DNA of 64,000 nucleotides from Bdellovibrionales bacterium (GTDB taxonomy: Bacteria; Bdellovibrionota; Bdellovibrionia; Bdellovibrionales; Bdellovibrionaceae): positions 122,887 through 186,886 of the forward strand of contig JADJOV010000003.1 of assembly GCA_016713585.1 (NCBI GenBank), read 5' to 3'. A program made the translations under genes and the position numbers. Below, in pieces: positions 17,773-27,172 of the stretch. Position 1 is the first letter of the stretch, and each line of letters begins with the position of its first letter. The notes below the pieces were generated by a model. It saw only the letters and a list, made by a program, of their open reading frames with translations. It was not told the DNA's origin and did no database searches.

Positions 17773-18212
17773 TCAACTCCTAGGGCCTGAAAAATACGAT
17801 CGAGGATTTTGCGATTAGCTTCAGGAATATTTCGATCTTTGAGCTCGCTCGGATAAATCCACTCGAGCATCATATGGTGAATTGGTTTTGGTTCTTTCTT
17901 CCAGAAGTTGACCTCGAAGAACAAAATCAGAATTCCGACCTCGCCATAAGACTGGGTTGAGGCCAATTTAAGGTTCCCAATTTGGGCTTCAATTCCAAGC
18001 TCCTCAGAAAGCTCACGGGCCAAGGCCTGCTCCGGAGTTTCGCCCGGCTCAATTTTTCCACCAGGAAATTCCCACTGCCCGGCCAAAGAATGGCTCTCGG
18101 GGCGTTGACCCACGAGGATCTTTCCATCCTTACGTAAAAAGCCTGCAACGACGGGAATCCAATGGGCCTTCTTATGTCGTGGTCGATGTGTTGTCTTTAT
18201 CGGGTCAGCCAT
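17760..18212 (-). CDS. NUDIX hydrolase, MutT-like
   Basis: A 150-residue protein with a perfect NUDIX box from G50 in GGKIEPGETPEQALAREL followed by SEELGIE (G-x5-E-x7-REL-x2-EEL). The short length and WEFPGGK lead-in resemble MutT/8-oxo-dGTPases, though other nucleoside diphosphate substrates are possible. The start overlaps the corrected pyrD stop by 16 bases and its stop overlaps the next gene, so it is the middle of the tight leftward operon gdhA-pyrD-NUDIX-GT-GT. Confidence 0.85.
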   Translation of the reverse strand: MADPIKTTHRPRHKKAHWIPVVAGFLRKDGKILVGQRPESHSLAGQWEFPGGKIEPGETPEQALARELSEELGIEAQIGNLKLASTQSYGEVGILILFFEVNFWKKEPKPIHHMMLEWIYPSELKDRNIPEANRKILDRIFQALGVEWQK

Positions 18213-19179
18213 GCCTTATATGTATCCCTAAAAAATTTGGGTCCAGACCATACTAAAGCAGTATAAGCTTGCACCAAGTCTGCGCCATCCTTGAGCCTTT
18301 CAAAACATCTTCCGGGGTCAAGACGCCACCCACACTCACGATGAGCATGCCTCGACGTTTTTCACCAAGACAGGCAATAACCTTGCGAAGAGTTTCCCTT
18401 GAAAGATCTTTAAGGGGTAACCCAGAAACGCCACCTTCTTTTGGAAAGTCTGGAGTCATTTTCCGAGAGGTTGTGGTGTTTGTAAGAATAAATCCATCAA
18501 CCCCTAGCTGTTGGCATGTTGTAACTGTTTGATAGAGCTCTTCATCGGTTTGGTCAGGACTGAGTTTTACCAAAAGAGGTTGGTTATTTTTGGACTCAAG
18601 TTCTTGTTTTAGAGGTCCTATAAGTTTTTTGAGTTGTTCTGGCTGTTGAAGGTCTCGAAGACCCACCGTATTTGGGCTGGAAATATTTAGCACAAAGACT
18701 TGGGCAAGGCTTTCAAATTGTCGAAGACATGCCATATAGTCATCGATAGCTTTATCATTATGGGTGGTTCTGTTCTTGCCTATATTGACAAAAACAGGGG
18801 TCCTAAAAGATGGCGCATAGCTCTTCAAATTATAATAGACTTCTTGAACTCCATGACTAGGAAAGCCCATCCGATTCCAAAGCGATTGCTTTTCAATATT
18901 GCGGGCCAGGATCGGTAAAGGGTTTGGTCCTTGGGGAAGCGGCGTCACTGTGCCAATTTCTAGAAAGCCACAGCCCAGGCGCCACCAATCAAGGACATTT
19001 TCAGCATTCTTATCGACGCCCCCAGCAAGACCTAGAGGATTCTTGAAAAGCAAGCCTTTCCATTGAAAGCTCCCCCAAACTGGAATTGGGTCATCTTCAT
19101 AAATCCATGAAACTAGTTTAATAACCCAGGGGCTAATATCATGAGCGAATTGGGGTGGTAAAAGAAGCCACGGTTTCAA
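18197..19179 (-). CDS. pyrD: Dihydroorotate dehydrogenase (quinone), class 2 (one indel)
   Basis: Oxidises dihydroorotate to orotate in pyrimidine synthesis, passing electrons to membrane quinone. Motifs: NPLGLAGGVDKNAE (FMN), TPLPQGPNPLP, IGKNRTT, NISSPNTVGLR with the class-2 catalytic Ser, LVKLSPD, NTTTS and SVGGV. As given the frame ends early. One T missing in the run complementary to 18302-18305 shifts it, and correction yields the expected tail through ADLVQAYTALVWSGP and a stop at 18197-18199, 327 residues. The start is placed at TTG 19179 with AGGA upstream, just after the corrected gdhA stop. The apparent fusion to gdhA is an indel artefact. The N-terminal hydrophobic helix (WLLLPPQFAHDISPWVIKLV) fits membrane attachment. 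Confidence 0.85.
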
Positions 19180-19187
19180 GGTCGATC

Positions 19188-20454
19188 CTATCTTGGGTAG
19201 AGGCCGCGAAGAAGCATGGCTTTCGAGACGTTGAATAGAGCAGGCCATAGCGGCAGTTCTCATGTCTGTTTTCTTTTCTTGTTGAAAAAGATAAGTTGAT
19301 TCAAAGGCTTTGGTGATAACCCTTTTAAGACGGCCATTGACCTCGTCCTCATCCCAGAAAAAAGACATGATATCTTGGACCCATTCAAAATAACTGACTA
19401 TCACGCCTCCCCCATTTGCGATAACGTCTGGCGCGATAAAAATACCTCGATTCGAAAGGATTTTGGTCGCCAGATTGGTGATCGGCCCATTAGCGCCTTC
19501 AATAATAATCTTAGCTTTAATCTTTTCTGCATTATGGGTATCGATTTGCCCTTCAAGGGCGCAAGGGAAGAGTCCTTCACAGTCAAGTTCCAATAAATCA
19601 TTATTGGAAATGGGTTCAGTTTTTGGAAAGCCCTTAATAGTCTTATTTGTTTTTACATAAGCAATAAGCTCAGGAATATTCAATCCATCACCATTGATAA
19701 TTCCGCCAGAGACATCGCTGACTGCAATAATCTTTGCCCCCCGCTCGTAGGCGAATAGAGCAGCAAAGGAGCCAACATTACCAAAGCCTTGAATAACGAT
19801 TCGAGACCCTTTTAATTGAATTCCCTTTTTTTCAAAGGCCTTTTCAGCGACGTAGACGACTCCCAAGCCAGTCGCGTGATTGCGACCGAGGGATCCGCCG
19901 ATTTCGATGGGCTTTCCAGTGACGACTCCTGGTTGAGCATACCCGCCCTGTTCTTGGGAGTAAGTGTCCATCATCCAAGCCATCGTTTGCTGATCGGTCC
20001 CAACGTCTGGTGCCGGAATATCTTTAGTTGGTCCAATAAATTGCGCAATTTCCGAGGTGAATCGGCGAGTGAGATTTTGATTTTCGGTTCGAGAAAGTTT
20101 TCCCGGTTCAACGCAAACGCCGCCCTTGGCACCGCCAAGAGGCAGGCCCAATAGCGAATTTTTAAAGGTCATTAAGGCTGCAAGCCCCACGACCTCGGGA
20201 AGGTCAACGTTTTGGTGATACCTGATGCCGCCCTTGAATGGGCCAAGCGTGGCATTATATTGGACACGGTATCCAGTGAAAACTTTCACCGTATAGTCAT
20301 CCATTCTGACGGGAACAGAAACCGTCACACATCGGCGTGGTCTTTTGAGGCGCTCCAAAACATTAGGATCACAGTTAATAAGCTTTGCAGCCTCATCTAA
20401 GTTCTTAATTGCATTCTGAAAAAGAGGGCCGTCTAAATGAGCTTCAATTTTCAT
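19188..20454 (-). CDS. gdhA: NAD(P)-dependent glutamate dehydrogenase, hexameric (one indel)
   Basis: Interconverts glutamate and 2-oxoglutarate plus ammonia. Motifs: GPFKGGIRYH, PLGGAKGGV with the catalytic Lys, PAPDVGTD, the dinucleotide turn IVIQGFGNVGS and EGANGPIT. Length after correction is 421 residues, exactly family-typical. In the raw sequence the frame runs on into pyrD, because one extra base near 19218-19225 hides the true end. Removing it gives a C-terminus MLLRGLYPR followed by TAG at 19190-19188, matching the usual LRG-(I/L)-YP ending. ATG at 20454 has AGGAGA about ten bases upstream. First gene of the leftward operon. Confidence 0.88.
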
Positions 20455-20611
20455 AAAACAAAATCTCCTGTTCGTTGTTGCCTTGCGAATTGCACAAAAT
20501 ACGGGCCGTGTTTGTGAAAAGTGTAGTAAAGCAAAAACTTGGTGTCATCGAAAAGGGCGGAATCCTGTGAAAACTGATGACATTCTGACTCCTGGCATTA
20601 TTATCCACAGA

Positions 20612-22342
20612 ATGAGAGTTTATGGTTTTGCTGTATTTGGAATTTTGTTTGGTTTTATTGTTTTTGTTTTTTTCAGTTCGAGGGCGAGAGCTCATTCTCC
20701 GCAGACGATTTTTATGCGCGGCTTTCAGAGTGAAAGAGTCCTGTTTCCTGATGAAAACTCAGAATATTCACGCTCTGTCCCAGGTCGTGATCCTGCCTTG
20801 ATGCGTTGGTTTTTGCAGGATTTGCTCGCATGGAATCCGAGCGGGAAGCCGGCCTTCTTTTCACCTGGATGTAAGCCTGAGCTTTGGGCCGACAAGCTTA
20901 TGGGTAAAAAGGCCCATGTGCAGGGGCAAATTCTTAATAGCTTCTTGCGAGTTTGTGCCACCGAACTTGAAACAGGAGTTCACCAACAGTGGATTCATTC
21001 TTTGAAAATTATGTCGATCCAATTGGATCTTGAAAACCATCCTTTTTTGCATCGAGTGGTTTTTCGGCTGCCTAACGGGGACGTCCTTAAAGGAAGGATA
21101 GCGCTGAAAGGAGACCTTAAAAAAAGGCCTCTGATTATTTTTCGCCTCGGGGTTTTTGGGACAAGCGAGGAGTTTAAACCGGAAAGATTTATATTTATGA
21201 TGCTCTTTGAGCAGACACCATTTAATGTTTTGGTGTTAGATAATTCCACAGGACCTGATTATTTGGCGATGAATAGCAAGGCAGCGCTTGGTGGATTTTC
21301 GGAGGGGCTGCAAAATATGTGGATTGCCAAAGTCCTCACTGATCCTGCGGAGCCACTCAGTCAGATCGTGGGAGCTTTGCACATGGTTGGGATGTCGCTG
21401 GGTGGCCACGGAGTTCTTTTTGCCTCACTTTTAAATGAATTCAATTTGAATGAAAATGGACAAAAAAGAATTGAAAGTTTCTTTGGTTTTTGTCCGGTTG
21501 TCCATCTGAAAACTAACATTGATCACCTGCTTGAAGCCGGACTATTCGGCCTGGGCGTCGAATTTTGGAGTCGGTATCGTTTACAGTCATTGGATTTGCC
21601 GAACCAGAATCTACTGTCTTGGAATTGGTTGCGGTCTTTGGATTGGTTGAGTTGGTTGAGGCTCCAGCCAATCTTCCTCAAGAAGGCAATGAGTCAAGTT
21701 GAGAATGAATTTTCAAATGAAATGCCAAAGAAATTAGGACTTAGTCTACCGCCAAAAATGAGGGGTCGGCGCAGTTTTTGGGAAGCCCAGGATTTTTGGC
21801 CTAGCTATCAGGATGTTCATTCCCCTGTTATGATTTGGGGGAATAAGAATGATATCTTAGTCCCAATTGCTGAAAATGCGGGCAGTCTCAGCCGAGAGAA
21901 CATAGCCGTGGTGCAGTTTCCAGTCGGCTATCATTGCACCCTTCCAATTGGGTATGACTGGTCGGCCATATCTAGAATGCTGAGGGCGAGTCTTGTCTCC
22001 CAGGGGCCATTGATGACGATGGAAAAGGATTCGGTGCGTATTGAATTGGCTCAGTCTTATGATGCAACGCCAGGAGCCTGGTTAATTGATCAGTTCGAAT
22101 GGAATGGGGATCAACCTCAGGATATTGGACTTCTCTTGCGACATCGCTCTTTTCCCCAGCAAATCATTCACGAAATTATTCCGCTTAAGCGCCTTGATTT
22201 TCGCTTTCGTAACTCACAGTTGTCCTTGCCAGAAAAACAAATGCTCGAGCGCTGGATTTTTCAAAATGTTCAAATTGTTGGCAATCGGAGCGATTCGTCC
22301 TCACGTCGAACGCTTTGGTTGCAATGGGAGCGAGTTCCATAG
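20612..22342 (+). CDS. Exported alpha/beta-hydrolase-like protein
   Basis: A 576-residue product from ATG 20612. The in-frame opening extends upstream to 20483 but only the later ATG places a signal peptide first (VYGFAVFGILFGFIVFVFFSS then ARAHS). GMSLGGHG in the middle is a nucleophile elbow (G-x-S-x-G), PVMIWGNKNDILVP fits the acid strand and VGYHCTLP supplies a late His, so a hydrolase triad is plausible. Substrate unknown. It is divergent from gdhA across about 157 bases and probably acts in the periplasm or is membrane-anchored. The last 130 residues are beta-rich and unrecognised. Confidence 0.55.
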   Translation: MRVYGFAVFGILFGFIVFVFFSSRARAHSPQTIFMRGFQSERVLFPDENSEYSRSVPGRDPALMRWFLQDLLAWNPSGKPAFFSPGCKPELWADKLMGKKAHVQGQILNSFLRVCATELETGVHQQWIHSLKIMSIQLDLENHPFLHRVVFRLPNGDVLKGRIALKGDLKKRPLIIFRLGVFGTSEEFKPERFIFMMLFEQTPFNVLVLDNSTGPDYLAMNSKAALGGFSEGLQNMWIAKVLTDPAEPLSQIVGALHMVGMSLGGHGVLFASLLNEFNLNENGQKRIESFFGFCPVVHLKTNIDHLLEAGLFGLGVEFWSRYRLQSLDLPNQNLLSWNWLRSLDWLSWLRLQPIFLKKAMSQVENEFSNEMPKKLGLSLPPKMRGRRSFWEAQDFWPSYQDVHSPVMIWGNKNDILVPIAENAGSLSRENIAVVQFPVGYHCTLPIGYDWSAISRMLRASLVSQGPLMTMEKDSVRIELAQSYDATPGAWLIDQFEWNGDQPQDIGLLLRHRSFPQQIIHEIIPLKRLDFRFRNSQLSLPEKQMLERWIFQNVQIVGNRSDSSSRRTLWLQWERVP

Positions 22343-22581
22343 GACTCCGCCAAAAATTAGGTGGTTCGCGGGGGAGTGCCTCTGTGAAGCCAGGCGTTAT
22401 TTTGCCAATCAGCGTTCTCGGGACTCGTTAGCAAAAATGTTTCCTTTATTTAAATCCATTGCCGAGCTATAGGACATTGTGCATTTTAGCGGAAAGATTC
22501 CAAACGCAATTTTAACCTGTCTTGAAGATCGAGGGGAGACCTTTCGAATGTTCATGATTTTGCACAGTCTCTCTTGAAGTC
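22343..22581. other. Intergenic stretch, nothing firm
   Basis: Between the hydrolase and the next gene. One frame stays open to 22472 and contains a cysteine/arginine-rich stretch, but it begins inside the hydrolase gene with no start signal, so I do not call a gene. No strong hairpin seen. Confidence 0.4.
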
Positions 22582-23548
22582 ATGCGTGATCATTCTTCCT
22601 GGGTGAGTGCTCCAGATCTTGAGTATTTTTCTAGAGAAATTAGTTAACCAAATTGGCCACCGCGGAGATTCTGGGAAGGAGGCTTCTCTCGAGATAGATT
22701 GGTTGACCTTAGCCGGTCATGAAGGTGTTCGCCTCCGACCTTGGGGCGTTTTGGATAATGTTTTGCGAATGATGCCTCGACCACAAGAGGTTTTTCAGCA
22801 GCCGGATCGATTTCTTTCTTATTTTATTTCGCCAGCGCCGCCCATTGAAAATTTAGTTCGAACCGAATCGAAGGTCGAATTTGATTTGCCTTTAATGGCC
22901 GAGCAATACCCACTTGTGACGAGTTATTTAAAGGCCGCGTTTGAAGGTATTCCTCAATACGTCGGTCAAAATTTGGCGGTTTGCAAATGGCATAATATTC
23001 ACATTGAAATAATTTGGCCGGAAGAATCCCAAGAGATTTTTTTGGAGAATAAAATTCATAGCGTAAGTCCGCAGCTTCTTCAAGATGCGGTGGAAGAACT
23101 CCAGCGCAGCCAACGTGAGCTCGAAGAAAAGAATCGCGAACTTCAAATGAAAAATGAGGAGCTATTAGAAATCCAAAAAAACTTGCCAGAGGAAAGTGGT
23201 GCTCGGAAAGCTGTGGATATTGCCAATCTTGAGGGTTTACTTGGTCACCTAGATTTTGCAGGTGATATTCCGAATATGAAAACCCATCAGGTGGGGCAAA
23301 ATCTGGCACGACTTCACGACTATATGGTCCGCGCTCAGCAGATTATTACAATTCTATCAGCGTCCACTAAAAATCCCCAGGCTTTAAAAGAGGTCATTCG
23401 ACGCCTCGATTGGGAAAACGTTAAATTGCAGTATCCACGGGCGATTTCTGAGTCCGTTGAAACTTTGCGAAGTCTGCAAAAATCTTATCAAGAAATCAAT
23501 TTCGAGGTCACTCAAGTCCTCACAAATAAGGAGAATCAAAATGTCTGA
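22582..23548 (+). CDS. Hypothetical coiled-coil protein upstream of enolase (one indel)
   Basis: The best start is ATG 22582 (MRDHSSWVSAPDLEYFSRE). That frame stops at TAA after 21 codons, while the long frame begins with a GTG at 22607. Removing one A from the run at 22637-22639 joins them into 321 residues. A coiled coil spans about residues 165-205 (EELQRSQRELEEKNRELQMK and the following repeats of Glu/Leu/Lys). No catalytic motif recognised. Its stop overlaps the enolase start (ATGTCTGA), and the enolase ribosome site lies inside it, so the pair is coupled. Function unknown; a cytoplasmic scaffold or signalling adaptor is conceivable but unsupported. Confidence 0.5.
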
Positions 23549-24808
23549 AATTATTGCTCTGCAAGCTAGAGAAATCCTCGATAGTCGAGGGAATCCAACC
23601 GTAGAAGTTGAAGTTCGAACAACCGGAGGCGTGATGGGGCGTGCAGCTGTTCCCTCTGGGGGCTTCGACTGGCGCTCATGAGGCCTGTGAACTTCGAGAT
23701 GGTGATTCTAAAAGATATCAAGGAAAAGGTGTTCTTCAGGCCATAAATAACATTCAGGAAAAATTGGCCCCTGAGTTGCTCGGTATGTCTGTCGAGGACC
23801 AAATTGCAATTGATCGCCTTCTGCGGGATGTGGATGGCAGTGAAAACAAATCAAACCTTGGGGCCAATGCGATCTTAGGCGTTTCCCTAGCTGTGGCGAA
23901 GGCGGCGGCGATTGAGTGCAATTTGCCTTTGTATAAGTACGTTGGCGGATCTCAGGCGTGTCGCCTTCCCGTGCCTCTGATGAACATCCTGAATGGTGGA
24001 GCTCATGCGAATAACGGGCTTGATATTCAGGAGTTTATGATTGTTCCAGCTGTTAAAAACTCCTTTCGAGAGTCCTTGCGTGCAGGTGCAGAAATATTTC
24101 ACCACCCTGAAAAAATATTGGCTCAACGAAAACTTTCAACAGCGGTGGGTGACGAGGGTGGCTTTGCCCCGTGCTCAAATCAAATCAAGAGGCGCTTGAT
24201 TTGTTGATGGAAGGAATCACTCAGGCTGGCTATGAACCAGGACAGAACGTGTTCTTGGCTCTCGACGTGGCGGCCACCGAGCTTTATAGCGAGGACGGTA
24301 TCGCTGGGAGGGTCACTCACTGACTGGCCAAGATCTTCTCCATGTTTATAAGTCTTGGAGTGAGAAATATCCACTTGTGAGCATTGAGGATGGTTTCTCC
24401 GAAGACGATTGGGATTCTTGGCAGAAAATGACCAGCGCCATAGGGAATTCTGTTCAGATTGTTGGAGATGATTTATTTGTGACCAATCCAAAACGAATTA
24501 AGATGGGAATCGAAAAGCGAGCCGCTAACGCCTTGTTAGTGAAGGTCAATCAAATCGGGACTTTGTCTGAGACTTCGGAAGCTGTCCAGTTGGCCCAACG
24601 AAATGGGATGAGAACCGTCATGTCCCATCGCAGTGGTGAGACTGAAGACACCACAATCGCAGATCTTGCAGTTGGGATGGGCTGTCAGCAAATCAAGACG
24701 GGTAGCCTTTGTCGCACGGATCGAACAGCCAAATACAACCAACTTCTTAGAATTGAAGAAGAATTGGGTGAGTCTGGACTTTACTGGGACAAGTTAGGGT
24801 TTCAGTAA
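23541..24808 (+). CDS. eno: Enolase (three indels in the given sequence)
   Basis: Glycolytic enzyme converting 2-phosphoglycerate to phosphoenolpyruvate, cytoplasmic. ATG 23541 follows AAGGAG. Recognisable blocks: AREILDSRGNPTVEVEV, PSGASTGAHEACELRDGD after correction, SNLGANAILGVSLAVAKA, MNILNGGAHANNG, VGDEGGFAP, SIEDGFSEDDW (metal-binding), VGDDLFVTN, LVKVNQIGTLSE, MRTVMSHRSGETED and QIKTGS. The frame breaks at a G run with one extra G (23658-23662), near 24171-24175 (one base missing) and near 24298-24302 (one base missing). The net corrected length is 422 residues, family-typical. A single-copy essential enzyme with three breaks is far likelier to be mis-sequenced than dead. Confidence 0.93.
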
Positions 24809-24854
24809 AGTTTTCAATCTGGATTTAGGAAAAAATATTGAGCCAAATAAATAT

Positions 24855-24887
24855 TAGGTAGAGATCGAGCCATGAGATCTTTACCTA
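24855..24887 (+). terminator. Stem-loop after enolase
   Basis: TAGGTAGAGATC pairs with GATCTTTACCTA across a 9-base loop (12 pairs including one G.U). It lies 47 bases after the enolase stop. A T-rich stretch (TTGCTTTTTCG) follows about 15 bases later, so it is a weak rather than canonical intrinsic terminator. Confidence 0.45.
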
Positions 24888-24973
24888 GGTTCAATCGCTC
24901 TATTGCTTTTTCGTAAGCTTCCGACTAGGCTTCTTTCCTGGGTCGGTTCTTTCTAAACAAGGGGGACTTCAAG

Positions 24974-26490
24974 ATGATGAATATTCCACGTCGTGCCTTT
25001 CTTAAGACCCTTGGATCCTTGTCTATATTATTTTCAATGGGCTGTCGGAAGGAAAATTCTGGGGTCCCATTGATTTTTGATCCTGGGACAGGAAAAAATC
25101 CCGAGACCCCGCCGGCTCTGGAGCCAAACACGGAGCTGGACGCGGGGTTACCCCAACAAAAGACTTTTTCGACACTTAAACAAGAAATAGTTTCATCCTT
25201 TGAGATGACAAATCCATCAGCTTATCGCCCCGGATTTTTGGCAATGATACAAGGTCCAACTTCCGATACAGAGGCTTTGTTTAATATTCTGGTTCCTCGT
25301 TTTAAAAACTACACCTACGCGATTCTAGATTCAAATGGGAGGGCTAACCTCTTGAGCCTTATGACAGACTTAAGGGGCCAACTTTTTTTCATATAGTTAA
25401 GCTGAAGGCTTCCAACTTAGCACTCGGGATGATGTACCGCCTTCGCGTCATTGACAAATATAAGGTGGATAAAGTCGAGAAAGAATTAATAGTCGATGAA
25501 CGTTCTTTTGCTGCGCTAGATGTTCAGAAGAAAGATCCTAAATTTGCTTTGATTTCTTGTATGAGTGATGACTATCGTTTTGACGAGGTCATTGATCCGA
25601 TGTGGGATCGACTGCGAACCGAGAATCCTGATTTTCTCTTTTTGATTGGCGACATGGTTTATGTGGATGCCAAAGAATTTGTGGATCGAAAAAATGTGAC
25701 AGAACTAGATCTATGGCAAAGGTACGTTGATGCCTTTCGTAGAATTCCTCTTTATCATAGAGCGGACCTAGTTCCTACGTTTTCGGTTTGGGACGATCAC
25801 GATTTTGGCGTTAATAATGGTGATCGAAGTTTTAAAATTAAAGAAGCGTCTCTTCGCTTTTTTAAGGGCTTCTTTGGTGGAGTTGACCTTCCTGGCGTTT
25901 GGACTCAATGCCCAGTTGGGGGTGTTGGTAGTGTGTTGACGGCCTTTGGGCAGCGTTTCTTTTTACTAGATGATCGTACCTATCGTCAGCCAGATCTAAA
26001 CCAAACAGAGAAAGAATCCTATGGTCACTGGGGACAGACACAACACGAATGGTTGGTCGAGAGTCTTGGCAAGCGCTCCGTGCCAACCTGGTTGATTAAC
26101 GGGAATCAGTTTCTGAAAGGCGCAGGGATGGAGTTCAACGAATCCGTCGAGGCTAATCATCCTGCGGAATTCGAAAAATTGATGGCCGAGATTAAGACTT
26201 TTTCATTTCCCGTGGTTTTTGCGTCGGGGGATATTCATTTGTCTGAAATTATGAATGTGCCGATTGAGCGCACCGGGTATCAGACTTTTGAAATCAGCAG
26301 TAGCTGTATGCACTCCTACGTCGGCGAAGGCTGGGAAAATCCTTTGCGCATGGATGGTGCCTATTGCCGAGAATTCAATTTCAATATAATTCGATCTCAG
26401 GCCAAAGATCAGGGTTTCGATCTTGATATCAGTTGCATTGGACTGGCCGCTGAACCCTACTATAACAAGAAGTTGCAAATAACTTTGTGA
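24974..26490 (+). CDS. Tat-exported lipoprotein, PhoD-like alkaline phosphatase/phosphodiesterase (one indel)
   Basis: The N-terminus MMNIPRRAFLKTLGS has the twin-arginine motif RRAFLK, followed by a lipobox FSMGC, so the product should fold in the cytoplasm, pass through Tat and be lipid-anchored. The catalytic half shows LISCMSDDYRF, FLFLIGDMVYVD, FSVWDDHDFGVNNGD, WLINGNQF and VVFASGDIHLSE, the metal-ligand blocks of PhoD-type phosphatases. The frame stops at 25394-25396 because the T run 25383-25389 is one base short. Correction gives 505 residues. ATG follows a GGGGGA site. Monocistronic between enolase and a CvfB-like gene. A role in phosphate scavenging or teichoic/phospholipid ester cleavage is inference. 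Confidence 0.8.
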
Positions 26491-26704
26491 ATGAGTTTAG
26501 GCCAATGAATTGAGGGGCCTCGATGTGTGGAGGCGAGTTTGCAATAGTGGTGACTGCGCGCTTCTTCAAAATGAAATAACTAAGGCTTTCATCCATTCCT
26601 GTGAGATCAAACCTATCCCGTCAGCGATGCCACTTCAAATGTAGAAACGGGTCCCCTGTCAGCCTTGCATAATTTGGTTGGACAGAGTAGGTTCACGTCT
26701 AATC

Positions 26705-27133
26705 ATGGAAAAGACTTCAAAGTACGAAGTAGGGCAGAAAGTAAATTTGGTCATTTTGCGAGAGACTGATCTTGGATTTGTAGTCCAGATCAACGATGTT
26801 GACGAGGGTTTACTTTATCACGGTGAAATTTTCGAGAGGCTTGAGCGTGGTCAAGCGGTCCCGGGTTATATCAAGAAAGTTCGCGATGACGGGCGCTTGG
26901 ATTTGGTTTTACAGCCACTTGGCAATTTTGGATCAGAGGAATTGGGTCGTCAAATTCTCGAAACACTCCAGGCCCATGGTGGTTTTATGCCTGTGAATGA
27001 TAAGACAACGGCAGAAAAAATTTACGAACTGTTTGGTGTGAGTAAGAAGAAATATAAAATGGCCTTGGGTGGTTTGTATAAAAGAAAACTTATCTTGATC
27101 AAAGAGGATGGGATTTACGAAGTAAAGGCATAA
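26705..27133 (+). CDS. Short CvfB-like S1 RNA-binding protein
   Basis: From ATG 26705 the product is 142 residues. The first half is an S1-type OB domain (KVNLVILRETDLGFVVQIN, then GQAVPGYIKKVRDDGRLDL) and the second a small winged-helix (GGFMPVNDKTTAEKIYELFG then KRKLILIKEDGIYEV), the order seen in CvfB/YitL. Typical CvfB proteins have several S1 repeats (about 280 residues), so this is a reduced form. Likely binds RNA. An in-frame TTG upstream (26678) would add nine residues with no better ribosome site. The 214 bases before it hold no clear gene. Confidence 0.75.
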   Translation: MEKTSKYEVGQKVNLVILRETDLGFVVQINDVDEGLLYHGEIFERLERGQAVPGYIKKVRDDGRLDLVLQPLGNFGSEELGRQILETLQAHGGFMPVNDKTTAEKIYELFGVSKKKYKMALGGLYKRKLILIKEDGIYEVKA

Positions 27134-27145
27134 CTTCAAAGCACA

Positions 27146-27172
27146 GATTAGGACTCGCGCGAGTCCTTAATC
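27146..27172. terminator. Bidirectional hairpin between convergent genes
   Basis: A perfect GGACTCG-CG-CGAGTCC palindrome extended by GATTA/TAATC arms, with one unpaired base. It lies 13 bases after the CvfB-like stop and overlaps the stop codon of the convergent VWA lipoprotein. A T run is lacking, so it may end transcription only partly or protect 3' ends. Confidence 0.55.

Noticed and set aside
18253..20454. A genuine GDH-PyrD fusion enzyme
   Set aside because: One extra base hides a canonical gdh stop, and both halves have normal lengths after correction.
22086..22472. A small cysteine-rich protein gene after the hydrolase
   Set aside because: The frame mostly lies inside the hydrolase gene in another phase and has no ribosome site or plausible start in the gap.
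23541..24808. Enolase as a pseudogene or programmed frameshift gene
   Set aside because: Three unrelated single-base breaks occur in an essential gene, one an extra G in a G run, and there is no slippery site with a stimulatory structure. Sequencing error is simpler.
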